Assembly: GCA_025465035.1 (NCBI GenBank)
Contig: JAODMH010000098.1
Span: 1-36,632 of the forward strand
DNA: 36,632 nt
Source of the DNA: Microbacteriaceae bacterium
GTDB taxonomy: Bacteria; Actinomycetota; Actinomycetes; Actinomycetales; Microbacteriaceae
Direction of reading: 5' to 3'
Part shown: positions 7,533-15,499 of the stretch, one piece after another
Position numbering within the stretch: position 1 is the first letter of the stretch
Layout of the letters: each line of letters opens with the position of its first letter
The notes under the pieces: generated by a model
Database searches by the model: none
What the model was told of the DNA's origin: nothing
The model's input: only the letters and a program-made list of their open reading frames with translations
Position numbers and translations under genes: made by a program

Positions 7533-8963
7533 TCAACGCACCCTGACGGTGCGCCCAGACGGAAGCAGCACCGCGATGACTGCCGAGCCCAGCAGCACCG
7601 CCGCTCCGACGGTGATGGCCGGGATCGCGGCATCCACGTATCCGGTGGGGGTCAATTCGCCGCCGGCGCCGGTGAAGACGGCGGTGAGCACGGCGATGCC
7701 CAGGGCGACACCGATCTCTCGTAGGGTGGAGTTCGTGCCGCTCGCCTTGGCGCGGTCGGCATCGACGATGTTCGCGAGCACCGCGGTGGATGACGGCGCG
7801 AACACGAGCCCCATTCCGACCCCTGCCAAGATGAACGCGCCGAGAATGTCGACGTATGACACGTCGGCGGACATCGTGCGCGACAGCCAGAAGATACCCG
7901 CCGACTGGAGGAGCAGGCCCACGACGATGAGGTTGCGCGTTCCGATGCGCGAGGCGAACAGGCCGGCGAGGGGAGCGACCACCATGGGCGCGAGTGTCCA
8001 TGGCATCGTCATTACGCCCGCTTCGAGCGGCGAGTGCCCCTGCACGATCTGCAGGAACTGGATCAGGATGAAGACCGATCCGAAGATGCCGAAGCTGAAG
8101 GCGATACCGACCACATTCGCGACACTGAAGCTTCGGTCGCGGAATAGGCGGAGCGGCAGCAGCGGAGCCTTCGCGCGAGCCTCCCAGGCCACGAAGGCGA
8201 CGAGGAGAACACCGCCGCCGACGAGCGAGCCGAGCACCTCCAGACTGTCCCAGCCCGCGTCGTTGCCGCGGACGATCCCGTAGACGAGGCCGAGCACGCC
8301 GACACCGACCAGCAGTAGGCCGAGCAGGTCGGCGCGCAGTCGTGCTCCGAAGCTGTTCGGCAGTGCGAACAACACCAGCGGCACGCTCACAATGCCGACG
8401 GGAACGTTGAGCCAGAAGATGGCCTGCCAGTTCCAGCCTTCGACCACGGCACCGCCGATGAGCGGGCCAAGCGCCACACCGAGCCCGGAGATGCCGCCCC
8501 AGATGCCGATTGCGAGCGGCCGGAATCGCGTGCTCACAGATCCGACGAGGAGGGTGAGCGAGAGTGGCATCAGCGCCGCGGCGCCGACGCCCTGCACCGC
8601 CCTGGTGACGATGAGCATCCACGGCTCGGTGCTGAGTGCCGAGAGGGCGGAGGCGATGGTGAAGATCGCGATACCGATGACGAAGACCGTGCGACGGCCG
8701 AGCCGGTCACCGAGCGCGACCGCCATGAGCATGAAGGTGGCGAAGCTCAGCGTGTAGGCGTTCACGAACCACTGCAGCTCGTCGATGCCGGCGTTCAGGT
8801 CGGTGCGGATGACCGGAAGCGCACTCGTCATGACGAGGTTGTCGAGGGTGGCCATGAACATCGGCAGGGACGCGGCGATGATGGCGAGCCAGATCGGCAC
8901 CCGGCGCCGGGGGCTGACCTCACTTTCGTCGATGGTTTCTGTACGGGTTTCGATGGTGCTCAT
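7533..8963 (-). CDS. MFS drug exporter, DHA2 (14-TM) family
   Basis: This 476-residue integral membrane protein is a proton-coupled multidrug exporter of the EmrB/QacA type. Its N-terminus is IAASLPMFMATLDNLVMTSALPVI (family motif with MxxLDxxIVxxALP). The loop motif between TM2 and TM3 reads GDRLGRR. TM5 carries the antiporter-like ALMPLSLTLLVGS segment. I count about 14 hydrophobic stretches. GGAGG lies before ATG 8963. It is divergent from a TetR regulator across a 79-bp gap with two matching dyads, so it is the likely repressed target. Substrates are unknown. Confidence 0.92.
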   Translation of the reverse strand: MSTIETRTETIDESEVSPRRRVPIWLAIIAASLPMFMATLDNLVMTSALPVIRTDLNAGIDELQWFVNAYTLSFATFMLMAVALGDRLGRRTVFVIGIAIFTIASALSALSTEPWMLIVTRAVQGVGAAALMPLSLTLLVGSVSTRFRPLAIGIWGGISGLGVALGPLIGGAVVEGWNWQAIFWLNVPVGIVSVPLVLFALPNSFGARLRADLLGLLLVGVGVLGLVYGIVRGNDAGWDSLEVLGSLVGGGVLLVAFVAWEARAKAPLLPLRLFRDRSFSVANVVGIAFSFGIFGSVFILIQFLQIVQGHSPLEAGVMTMPWTLAPMVVAPLAGLFASRIGTRNLIVVGLLLQSAGIFWLSRTMSADVSYVDILGAFILAGVGMGLVFAPSSTAVLANIVDADRAKASGTNSTLREIGVALGIAVLTAVFTGAGGELTPTGYVDAAIPAITVGAAVLLGSAVIAVLLPSGRTVRVR

Positions 8964-8999
8964 GCGGTCCTCCGGCAGACAGGATTGAGGGATCGATTG

Positions 9000-9015
9000 G
9001 TTATTGGATGATTAC
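9000..9015. promoter_or_regulatory. Operator-like dyad 1 (imperfect)
   Basis: GTTATTGGATGATTAC has the same 6-4-6 layout as the perfect dyad at 9027-9042, with one mismatch in each arm. The centre-to-centre distance between the two sites is 27 bp. It is probably a second binding site for the adjacent TetR protein. Confidence 0.5.
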
Positions 9016-9026
9016 TTAGCACACTA

Positions 9027-9042
9027 GTTATCGACTGATAAC
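9027..9042. promoter_or_regulatory. Operator-like dyad 2 (perfect)
   Basis: GTTATC-GACT-GATAAC is a perfect 16-bp inverted repeat that ends one base before the TetR start codon. TetR proteins bind dyads of this size. Its position suggests autorepression together with control of the divergent DHA2 pump. Confidence 0.65.
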
Positions 9043-9681
9043 ATGTCAAGCATGACGAACGAGAGTGGGGCCAAGGGCACGAGGATGCGCGCCGAGGACC
9101 GCAGGGAACACATCCTCAAGGCGGCGACAGAGGTCTTCGGCGATTACGGCTATTTCGGCACGACGACCGCTGTGGTCGCACGAGCCGCCGGTGTCAGCCA
9201 GCCATACGTCGTGCGCGTATTCGGCACGAAGGAGAAGCTCTTCCTCGAGGTGCTGCAGCGAGCTCTCGACCTGTTGATGCGCGAGTTCCGCGCCGCGCTG
9301 GCGGAGGAATCCGATGTTCCCCTCGCCGACAGGATCGGCCTCGCCTACGTCGGCCTCGCGTCCAATCGCGGGCTCCTGCTCTCGTTGATGCACGGATTCG
9401 TGCTCGGCCGGGACCCCGAGATCGGTCCGGAAGCCAGGAGGGGGTTCATGTGCGTCTACAGATTCCTGCGCACCGAGGCGGGGTTCGACGCCGACGAGTC
9501 GGAACGCTTCCTCGCGGGTGGCATGATGATCAACACGATGATCGGCCTGCGGATGACCGATGACTTCGACCGTGACGCAGACGTTCGCGAATTGCTGCGT
9601 GCGGCCTTTCCTCAGAAACTCGACGTGCTGCTCGCCCTCGCGGAGCCGCCCATCGCCGAGAGGAACGGAGCGCGGTCGTGA
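9043..9681 (+). CDS. TetR-family transcriptional regulator
   Basis: This 212-residue protein has an N-terminal TetR helix-turn-helix. RREHILKAATEVFGDYGYFGTTTAVVARAAGVSQPYVVRVFGTKEKLFLEVL includes the canonical recognition helix and the KEKLF tail. The rest is the helical ligand-binding domain, whose ligand is unknown. ATG 9043 abuts a perfect dyad. ATG 9052 is an in-frame alternative that would leave room for a short leader. It is divergent from the DHA2 exporter it probably represses. Its TGA overlaps the GTG start of truB (GTGA), so truB may be co-transcribed and translationally coupled to a regulatory gene. Confidence 0.92.
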   Translation: MSSMTNESGAKGTRMRAEDRREHILKAATEVFGDYGYFGTTTAVVARAAGVSQPYVVRVFGTKEKLFLEVLQRALDLLMREFRAALAEESDVPLADRIGLAYVGLASNRGLLLSLMHGFVLGRDPEIGPEARRGFMCVYRFLRTEAGFDADESERFLAGGMMINTMIGLRMTDDFDRDADVRELLRAAFPQKLDVLLALAEPPIAERNGARS

Positions 9682-10592
9682 GGCAATCGAGCGGCCAGAG
9701 CGGCATCCTTCTCATCGACAAGCCCGCCGGTCTTACCAGCCACGATGTCGTCGCCCGCACGAGGAAGCGGGCCGGCACTCGCAAGGTGGGCCACGCGGGC
9801 ACCCTCGACCCGATGGCGACCGGCCTGCTCATGCTCGGCCTCAATAGCTCGACGCGACTGCTGACCTACCTGGTCGGCCTCGACAAGGAGTATTTCGCCA
9901 CCGTCAGGCTCGGGCAATCCACCACCACGGACGATGCGGAGGGAGAAACGCTGCGAACGGCGACGGCAGAGATCATGGCGGCCATCGATGCGGGCGCCAT
10001 ACGCAACGGTCTCCGCGCGCTCAGCGGCGTGATCAGCCAGGTGCCGAGCAGCGTGAGCGCCATCAAGGTGGACGGCAGGCGGGCGTACGCGCTGGTACGG
10101 GCGGGCGAGACCGTCGAACTCGCCGCACGGACCGTTACCGTTTCGGAGATCGAACTCCTCGACTCCCGCGCCGTTGATGGGTTCGTCGACCTCGATGTGC
10201 GGGTGGAGTGCTCATCCGGCACCTATATCCGCGCCATCGCCCGCGACCTCGGGGAGTCACTGGGGAGCGGCGGTCACCTCACCGCGTTGCAGCGCACGAA
10301 GATCGGCCCATTCTCGGTGTCGGATGCCGCTGAGCTCGAGACTCTCGACGTCGCGGCATCCATGCTCGGCCCCGCGGAGGTCGCCTCGCGGCTGTTTCCC
10401 GTGTACGAATTGAGCGCGGCGGAGGCCGTTGATCTCGGACACGGCAAGCGCCTCGCGGCCGATCGCCCGGCGGAGGGCGACGGACCAGTGGCCGCCGTCG
10501 CACCAGACGGGCGCCTCGTCGGACTCGTCGAATTCAGCGGCGGGGTGGCGAGACCTCTCGTGAACTTCCCCACCGATGAGGAGCTCACGTGA
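9678..10592 (+). CDS. truB: tRNA pseudouridine(55) synthase TruB
   Basis: TruB converts U55 to pseudouridine in the T-loop of nearly all tRNAs. The 304-residue product has GILLIDKPAGLTSHDVV, then the signature KVGHAGTLDPMATGLLMLGLN with catalytic Asp44. Further on are VPSSVSAIKVDGRRAY and VECSSGTYIRAIARDLGE, and a C-terminal PUA-like extension. It starts with GTG 9678 inside the stop of the TetR gene (4-bp overlap). It ends in a GTGA overlap with the next membrane protein gene, so three genes in a row are coupled. truB normally lies directly after rbfA; here about 7 kb intervenes. Confidence 0.97.
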   Translation: MRQSSGQSGILLIDKPAGLTSHDVVARTRKRAGTRKVGHAGTLDPMATGLLMLGLNSSTRLLTYLVGLDKEYFATVRLGQSTTTDDAEGETLRTATAEIMAAIDAGAIRNGLRALSGVISQVPSSVSAIKVDGRRAYALVRAGETVELAARTVTVSEIELLDSRAVDGFVDLDVRVECSSGTYIRAIARDLGESLGSGGHLTALQRTKIGPFSVSDAAELETLDVAASMLGPAEVASRLFPVYELSAAEAVDLGHGKRLAADRPAEGDGPVAAVAPDGRLVGLVEFSGGVARPLVNFPTDEELT

Positions 10593-10957
10593 TCGAGTGG
10601 TTCACCTGGGCACAGGTGGCGGTCGCCGTGCTGGCTGGTCTGTTCTGCCTCGCGTACGGTCTGGCCGGCCGCGTGCCCAACGACTACAGCCTGGGTGCCA
10701 CACTGCTCGTGGAGCTATTGCTGATCGCGCAGCTCGTCGTCGCGATCGTCGCACCCCTGGCGGGAAATCCGCCCTCCGGCAGCCTGCCCGAGTTCTACAT
10801 CTACCTGATTTCGGCACTCCTCCTGCCGCCGCTCGCCGGTTTCTGGGCTCTCATCGAACGCAATCGCTGGAGCACGGTCATTCTCGGGGTCGCCTGCCTC
10901 GCTATCGCCGTGATGGTCTACCGCATGTATCAAATCTGGGCGTTCCAGGTGGCCTAA
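10589..10957 (+). CDS. Small 4-TM membrane protein
   Basis: This is a 122-residue hydrophobic protein with four predicted membrane segments, around residues 7-27, 35-58, 70-87 and 95-115. It has a short polar loop (NPPSGSLPEF). No catalytic motif is seen. Proteins of this type sit between truB and ribF in related actinobacteria, but I know of no function. The GTG start overlaps the truB stop by 4 bp (GTGA), implying translational coupling. Its stop codon TAA is the first half of the TAATCT promoter box of the next gene. Confidence 0.8.
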   Translation: MIEWFTWAQVAVAVLAGLFCLAYGLAGRVPNDYSLGATLLVELLLIAQLVVAIVAPLAGNPPSGSLPEFYIYLISALLLPPLAGFWALIERNRWSTVILGVACLAIAVMVYRMYQIWAFQVA

Positions 10958-10960
10958 TCT
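10955..10960 (+). promoter_or_regulatory. -10 box, leaderless-type (TAATCT)
   Basis: TAATCT lies 7 nt before the ATG of the next membrane protein. It overlaps the upstream stop codon. Confidence 0.45.
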
Positions 10961-10967
10961 TGATCTG

Positions 10968-11414
10968 ATGGCAACAACTACTTCTTCCCGTGCGGTCGGC
11001 GTCGGACGCGTTCTGGTCGCGGTCTACGGGATCCTCGCGCTCGCTGCCACCGGGCGCTCCGTCTTCCAGATCATCGACCGCTTCGGCGAGGCGCCGATCG
11101 CCTTCACGCTCTCCGCGCTCTCCGCCGTCGTCTACATCGTCGCAACGGTCGCACTCTTGCTGCCTGGCTGCACCTGGTATCGCGTGGCCTGGTTCACGAT
11201 CGGATTCGAGCTGGTCGGCGTGCTCGTCGTCGGCACCATGAGCGTCGTCGCGCCGTCCGTCCTCGGCCTGCACAGCGTGAACCCGTTCGGCCGCGACGCC
11301 ACGGTGTGGTCGGGCTACGGCCTCGGCTACCTCCTTGTACCGCTCGCGTTGCCCGTCCTGGGGATGCTGTGGCTCTATCGCCGTCGGCCGACCGTCCTGC
11401 CAGAGGCGGCATAG
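10968..11414 (+). CDS. Small 4-TM membrane protein
   Basis: This is a 148-residue membrane protein with four hydrophobic segments (GVGRVLVAVYGILALAATG, TLSALSAVVYIVATVALLL, VAWFTIGFELVGVLVVGTM, YGLGYLLVPLALPVLGMLWLY). A short basic tail (RRRPT) probably faces the cytoplasm. No enzymatic motif is visible. ATG 10968 is preceded at 7 nt by TAATCT. It lies 2 bp before ribF, so the two are probably one transcript. Function is unknown. Confidence 0.8.
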   Translation: MATTTSSRAVGVGRVLVAVYGILALAATGRSVFQIIDRFGEAPIAFTLSALSAVVYIVATVALLLPGCTWYRVAWFTIGFELVGVLVVGTMSVVAPSVLGLHSVNPFGRDATVWSGYGLGYLLVPLALPVLGMLWLYRRRPTVLPEAA

Positions 11415-11416
11415 CG

Positions 11417-12376
11417 ATGCACTACTTCGGCTCTCTCGCGGAACTGCCGGACGACTTCGGTCCTTCGGCGGTGACTATCGGAAAGTTCGACGGCGTGCAC
11501 GCCGGCCACCGCCGCGTCATCGAGCAGCTGCGCGAATCGGCGGAGGCTGCGGGACTGGTATCGACAGTGCTCACATTCGATCGGCATCCGCTCGCCCTGC
11601 TCGATCCGGCGAAGGTGCCTGTGAGCCTGACGAGCGCCGCCCAAAAGCGCGAAGTGCTCGAGGGCACCGGCGTGGATGCCGTCGTCATGGTGGCGTTCAC
11701 CAGGGAGTTCAGCCGCCTGAGTGCCGAGGATTTCATCCAGCGGGTTCTGGTCGAGGCGGTGCACGCGCGCCTCGTCTTCGTCGGTTCGGACTTCCGCTTC
11801 GGGCGGGAGGGACGCGGCAACGTGGAACTCCTCATCGAAAGCGGCCGCGAGAACGGCTTCGAGGTGCGCATCGTCGAAGCGGTGCGACCCGAGGGGGATC
11901 GAGTGATCTCCTCCTCCTGGATCCGCGACCTGCTCTCCGATGGGCGCGTCGACGAAGCCGCGACGCTGCTCGGACGCCGGCCATCCGTGCGTGGCGAGAT
12001 CGTTCGTGGCGAGCAACGGGGCCGCGAACTCGGGTACCCGACCGCGAACCTGTCCGCGAATCTGGAGGGCTTCATCCCCGCCGACGGAGTGTACGCGGCG
12101 TTCGCCACCGTCGACGGTCGCACCATGCCTGCGGCGGTCTCGATCGGCAATAATCCCACTTTCGTCGGCGTGCCGGACAAGCAGGTCGAGGCCCACCTCC
12201 TCGACGAGGATCTCGACCTCTACGGCAAGATGATGGAGGTCTCCTTCGTCGAGTTCATCCGGGGCATGGCCAAGTTCGCCGACGTCGGCGAACTGGTCAG
12301 CCAGATCGGCCGAGACGAGCAGCGTGTCCGCGAGATCCTGCACGTGCCGGCCCGGCCGACGGCGACGCGTGGCTAG
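11417..12376 (+). CDS. ribF: Bifunctional riboflavin kinase / FAD synthetase
   Basis: RibF phosphorylates riboflavin to FMN and adenylates FMN to FAD. The 319-residue product has an N-terminal nucleotidyltransferase domain. This shows AVTIGKFDGVHAGHRRVI (family GxFDGxHxGH), VGSDFRFGREGRGN and ISSSWIRDLLSDGRV. The C-terminal flavokinase domain begins near residue 190 with VRGEIVRGEQRGRELGYPTAN. The ORF-track start at 11306 lies in the previous gene. ATG 11417 is 2 bp after that gene's stop and begins MHYFGSLAELPDDF. Location near truB is standard for bacteria. Confidence 0.96.
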   Translation: MHYFGSLAELPDDFGPSAVTIGKFDGVHAGHRRVIEQLRESAEAAGLVSTVLTFDRHPLALLDPAKVPVSLTSAAQKREVLEGTGVDAVVMVAFTREFSRLSAEDFIQRVLVEAVHARLVFVGSDFRFGREGRGNVELLIESGRENGFEVRIVEAVRPEGDRVISSSWIRDLLSDGRVDEAATLLGRRPSVRGEIVRGEQRGRELGYPTANLSANLEGFIPADGVYAAFATVDGRTMPAAVSIGNNPTFVGVPDKQVEAHLLDEDLDLYGKMMEVSFVEFIRGMAKFADVGELVSQIGRDEQRVREILHVPARPTATRG

Positions 12377-12403
12377 AGCGGGGTACGAGGCAGCCCCCGC
12401 CGA

Positions 12404-12409
12404 TAGTAT
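12404..12409 (+). promoter_or_regulatory. -10 box (TAGTAT) next to a Shine-Dalgarno-like start
   Basis: TAGTAT lies 7 nt before the ATG of the CynX-like gene. The 7 nt between them are GGGGAGA, which could also act as a ribosome site for a longer transcript from ribF. Confidence 0.5.
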
Positions 12410-12416
12410 GGGGAGA

Positions 12417-13652
12417 ATGCCCGATCCTCGTCCACTCCCTCTGTGGGCAGGCCGTACCGTCGCCCTGCTGGGCATTCTGCTCGTCGCGCTGAACCTTCGT
12501 ACAGCGGTTGCGGTGATCTCGCCGATCGTCGCGGAAATCAACGTGGACATCCGGCTCGACAGCGTCGGCCTCGGCATTATCGGAGCCGTACCGCCGATCG
12601 CCTTCGCGCTCTCGGCACTGTTCGGCGCGCTGATCGCCAGGCGGACCGGGCTCGAGCGTCTGCTCGCCCTGGCGATCGTCGCCATGATCGTGGGCCAACT
12701 GCTCAGATCGGCCGCGACGAATTTCGCCGTCCTGCTGATCGGAAGTCTCATCGCGATGATCGGGGCCGGCATCGGAAATGTCCTCCTCCCACCCCTCGTG
12801 AAGCGGTACTTTCCCGATCGCATCGGACTGATGACATCCCTCTACGCGACACTGTTGGCGATCGGGACGGCGGTGACGGCGGCGCTCACCGCTCCGATAG
12901 CGAATTCGGTCGGCTGGCGGACGTCGCTTGCGGTCTGGTCGATCATGGCACTGACCGCGCTCGTCCCCTGGGTGACGATCCTGCTCAGACATCGTCGTGA
13001 TCGTGCCGCCGTCGCGGCAGACGAGGTCTCCGACCTCGAGGAGCCGTCGGCCGACGCGATCGGTCGCATCTGGCGCTCGAAGACGGCCTGGACGGTCGCG
13101 ATCGTCTTCGCGCTGTCGGCGTTCCACGTTTACGTGGCCTTCGCCTGGCTGCCCCAACTCCTCGTGGACATCGTGGGCGTTTCGCACGTTCAGGCGGGTG
13201 GCCTGCTCGCGCTCTACAGCATCGTCGGCCTGCCGTCAGCGCTGGTGGTTCCGCTGCTCACGGCGCGACTGAAGAACGTCGGCTGGGTCATCCAGAGCGG
13301 CGTGGCGGCATTCGTGCTCGGCTATCTCGGACTGCTACTGCTGCCGACGGTCCTGCCGTGGCTGTGGGTCGTGCTCATCGGCGCCGGCCCACTGCTCTTT
13401 CCCGCCGCGCTGACCCTCATCAATCTGCGCACGAGAACCCACGAGGGATCGGTGGCGCTGAGCGGGTTCGTGCAGACGGTCGGCTACGGGATTGGCGCCC
13501 TCGGACCCCTGCTCGTCGCGATGCTGCGCGGTCTCACCGGCGGCTGGACGGCCGTGCTCATCCTGCTGATCGTCACGGCGCTCCTCTGCGCTGTGGTCGG
13601 CGCCCGTTTGACGAAGCCGACCTTCGTCGAAGACGACGTGGCGCGTCCCTGA
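12417..13652 (+). CDS. MFS transporter, CynX/NimT type
   Basis: This 411-residue, 12-TM major facilitator starts MPDPRPLPLWAGRTVALLGILLVALNLRTAVAVISPI. The NLRTAV segment in TM1 is characteristic of the CynX/NimT (cyanate / 2-nitroimidazole) group. Other segments are IGAVPPIAFALSALFGALIARRTG and GNVLLPPLVKRYFPDRIGLMTSLY in the first half, and AFAWLPQLLVDIVGVSHVQAG at TM7. No cynS or carbonic anhydrase lies nearby, so the substrate is open. The track start 12324 is inside ribF; ATG 12417 fits homology and promoter. The gene ends 24 bp before repeat copy A. Confidence 0.88.
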   Translation: MPDPRPLPLWAGRTVALLGILLVALNLRTAVAVISPIVAEINVDIRLDSVGLGIIGAVPPIAFALSALFGALIARRTGLERLLALAIVAMIVGQLLRSAATNFAVLLIGSLIAMIGAGIGNVLLPPLVKRYFPDRIGLMTSLYATLLAIGTAVTAALTAPIANSVGWRTSLAVWSIMALTALVPWVTILLRHRRDRAAVAADEVSDLEEPSADAIGRIWRSKTAWTVAIVFALSAFHVYVAFAWLPQLLVDIVGVSHVQAGGLLALYSIVGLPSALVVPLLTARLKNVGWVIQSGVAAFVLGYLGLLLLPTVLPWLWVVLIGAGPLLFPAALTLINLRTRTHEGSVALSGFVQTVGYGIGALGPLLVAMLRGLTGGWTAVLILLIVTALLCAVVGARLTKPTFVEDDVARP

Positions 13653-13676
13653 GGGTCTGCGCTACCGATCGTGCTT

Positions 13677-13805
13677 CCGGCGGCGGAGAAAAACCGTCGC
13701 GCGGCGGAGGTAAGCTCTCGCGGCGGAGATAGTGCCTCGGATGGCGGAGACACGTTCTCGCGGAGGGCGATATGACTCCCTCCGCGACGCGGTTTCTCCG
13801 CCGCC
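13677..13805 (-). repeat. Structured intergenic repeat, copy A
   Basis: Read on the minus strand, this block begins GGCGGCGGAGAAACCGCGTC. It aligns without gaps with copy B at 26550-26676, at about 102 of 127 positions by hand. Elements in order are an outer arm GGCGGAGA, then an inner hairpin TCGCGGAGGG / CCCTCCGCGA with a 10-nt loop. The closing arm TCTCCGCC follows, then three more CTCCGCC boxes. The spacing between the four boxes is 24, 19 and 21 nt. It fills most of the gap between convergent cynX-like and ROK genes. No supported ORF lies in it. Confidence 0.85.
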
Positions 13806-13829
13806 ACTGCCCGCGTTCGGCGAGTGGCG

Positions 13830-14762
13830 CTACGCGACCAGTTGGGCGCGGTGCACGAGTGCCGCGGCACCGACCAGCGGTCCGTCGCTGGAGAGACCGG
13901 ATGGCACGATCTTTACCTTTGTGACAAAGGCGAACTGTCTGCGACGCGCGACAGCGGTTCTCATGTGATCGAAGAGGTCGGGAGTGACCTGAGAGAAACC
14001 GCCGCCGATCGCGACGACCTCGAGGTCGACGAGGGCCGTCGCCGAGGCGATGGCCTGCCCGATGGCGCGTCCGGAGCGTTCGATGGCGGCGGCGGCGACG
14101 GGGTCGCCCGCGCGGTAGCTCGCGCCCAGTTCTTCGCCTGTGTTGCCGGTCCAGCCATGACGGCGCGCCCAGGCGACGGTATGAGGGCCGGAGGCGATCG
14201 CCTCGACGCAGCCGATCCCGCCACACGGGCACGGATCGTCGAAGCCGGCAACCTCGATGTGCCCGATGTGACCGGCATTCCCGGTGGGGCCGGAGACGGT
14301 GTTGCCGTGCAGCACGAGTCCTCCGCCGATACCCGTCGAGATGATCATTCCCATCACATTGTCGTAACCGCGACCCGCGCCGACCCAGTGTTCTGCGAGG
14401 GCGATGCAGATCCCGTCCATCCTGAGGGTCACGGGGATGTCGGGTAGCGCCGCGACGATCTGGTCGCGCAACGGGTACTCGCGCCAGGCGGGAAGGTTGA
14501 GCGGCGACACCCGGCCTTCGGCTTCGTTGATCGGCCCAGCCGATCCCACACCCGCGCCGATGAGACTCGCGCCAGGCGGGACGGCGCCGAGGACGCTGCC
14601 GATGACCTCGTCGACCGACACGGCAAGCTGATCGGAACTGCGCTCTGGGCCCGTCGGTGCGCGAAACCGGCTGCCCGGCAGCACCCTTCCGGCTGGGTCG
14701 ACGAGGGCGGCCTCGACCTTGGTACCTCCGAGGTCGATGGCGATGGCGAAGTTCTGGGTCAC
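13830..14762 (-). CDS. ROK-family sugar kinase (glucokinase-like)
   Basis: This 310-residue ROK protein probably phosphorylates a hexose with ATP. It starts with the phosphate-binding AIAIDLGGTKVEAAL. Middle segments are GSAGPINEAEGRV and STGIGGGLVLHGNTVSG. The zinc site and ROK signature read GHIGHIEV...CPCGGIGCVE. The catalytic aspartate region, usually NDANA, is LRMDGICIALAEHW, so Asp is present but its neighbours are unusual. The adenosine motif is VVAIGGGFSQ. Start is GTG 14762 with an AAGGA-type site upstream. There is no N-terminal helix-turn-helix, so it is a kinase and not a ROK repressor. Confidence 0.9.
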   Translation of the reverse strand: MTQNFAIAIDLGGTKVEAALVDPAGRVLPGSRFRAPTGPERSSDQLAVSVDEVIGSVLGAVPPGASLIGAGVGSAGPINEAEGRVSPLNLPAWREYPLRDQIVAALPDIPVTLRMDGICIALAEHWVGAGRGYDNVMGMIISTGIGGGLVLHGNTVSGPTGNAGHIGHIEVAGFDDPCPCGGIGCVEAIASGPHTVAWARRHGWTGNTGEELGASYRAGDPVAAAAIERSGRAIGQAIASATALVDLEVVAIGGGFSQVTPDLFDHMRTAVARRRQFAFVTKVKIVPSGLSSDGPLVGAAALVHRAQLVA

Positions 14763-14903
14763 GAAACAGTCCTTGATGCGATGAAGAGAATCACGTAGTG
14801 AGGGAGGAACGTCGCGATGATCGGCCAGAAGCTGGGTTTCCGCGGCCGGTAGTGGAGGCGGACGTCGTCATCACGCTGAAAGCTTATGGGAACTTTCCCG
14901 GCG

Positions 14904-14909
14904 TAGAGT
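14904..14909 (+). promoter_or_regulatory. -10 box, leaderless-type (TAGAGT)
   Basis: TAGAGT lies 7 nt before the GTG of the SRPBCC gene. No Shine-Dalgarno is present. Confidence 0.5.
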
Positions 14910-14916
14910 TACAGCC

Positions 14917-15402
14917 GTGTCAGCCGCAGACCTGCTCTTCGAGCGCCAACTGGACCTGCCGCGCGTCATCGTCTTCGACGCACTCATCGACCCGGATCTC
15001 GTGGCCGGCTGGCTCGCACGAGCGAGCATCGAGCCCGTTTCCGGTGGCCGCTACGACATCGAATGGCTGGAACCGGATGCGCCCCCCGCGACCTCTGGGA
15101 TCGTCGTCGAAGTTAACCCGCCGGCGTCCCTTTCGATCCAGACCGACGACCATGGCCTGATCGATTTCGCCCTCGGCGTGCTGGAGGGCGGCTCGCGCGG
15201 GAGCGGGACGCGGCTGACGCTTCGCGTCCGGCTCGCGATGGAGCCGGTATTCTCCGGCCGGGTTCGCGAGGACTGGGAGACCAGGCTCGACCGGCTCGAG
15301 GAGCTGCTGCGCGGGCATCCCGTCGACTGGGCGCGCCTCCCGAGGACGGATGCGGTCCAGCCGCCCGAAGCGGATGGCCGGTTCCGCGGGACTCCCGGCT
15401 AG
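14917..15402 (+). CDS. SRPBCC / AHSA1-like protein
   Basis: This 161-residue protein has the START-like helix-grip pattern of the AHSA1 group. It shows an N-terminal strand (FERQLDLPRVIVFDALIDPDLVAGWLA), the turn VSGGRYDIEWLEPD, central strands (SGIVVEVNPPASLSIQTD) and a long C-terminal helix (FSGRVREDWETRLDRLEELL). Such proteins bind hydrophobic ligands, and no catalytic residue can be named. GTG 14917 is set by the TAGAGT box. It is divergent from the ROK kinase across 154 bp and lies upstream of the deoxyribose operon without obvious functional tie. Confidence 0.78.
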   Translation: MSAADLLFERQLDLPRVIVFDALIDPDLVAGWLARASIEPVSGGRYDIEWLEPDAPPATSGIVVEVNPPASLSIQTDDHGLIDFALGVLEGGSRGSGTRLTLRVRLAMEPVFSGRVREDWETRLDRLEELLRGHPVDWARLPRTDAVQPPEADGRFRGTPG

Positions 15403-15433
15403 CTGCTCGAATGCGCGGGGGATGCCCGGCTTG

Positions 15434-15449
15434 CTGCTCATATGAGCAG
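15434..15449. promoter_or_regulatory. Operator palindrome of the deo operon
   Basis: CTGCTCATATGAGCAG is a perfect 16-bp palindrome, centred about 50 bp before the predicted transcription start of the SorC/DeoR gene. SorC-type regulators bind palindromes of this kind upstream of their own operons. Confidence 0.6.
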
Positions 15450-15463
15450 ATCATCCACATCTG

Positions 15464-15492
15464 TTGATAGACCGAGGCTGTGCGCCTACGCT
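15464..15492 (+). promoter_or_regulatory. Promoter of the deo operon
   Basis: TTGATA (15464-15469), a 17-bp spacer and TACGCT (15487-15492) give a full sigma70-like promoter. The regulator ATG follows 7 nt after the -10, so the transcript is probably leaderless. Confidence 0.6.
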
Positions 15493-15499
15493 TGATCCG

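Noticed and set aside
2502-9681. The block between rbfA and truB as a genomic island or prophage remnant
   Set aside because: No integrase, transposase, tRNA end or direct repeats at its borders, and codon style matches the neighbours. I keep it only as an unusual gene order.
13677-13805. Copy A as a CRISPR-like or tandem repeat array
   Set aside because: CTCCGCC boxes are only 7-10 bp with spacers of 9-17 nt, and the same spacers partly recur in copy B. No cas genes are present.
13732-13968. Small ORFs across repeat copies A and B giving similar peptides (for example RGG-Y-S-RDAVSPPP)
   Set aside because: The peptides match only because the DNA repeats align without gaps. They lack ribosome sites and run into neighbouring genes in antisense. 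The base changes follow stems and loops rather than codon positions.
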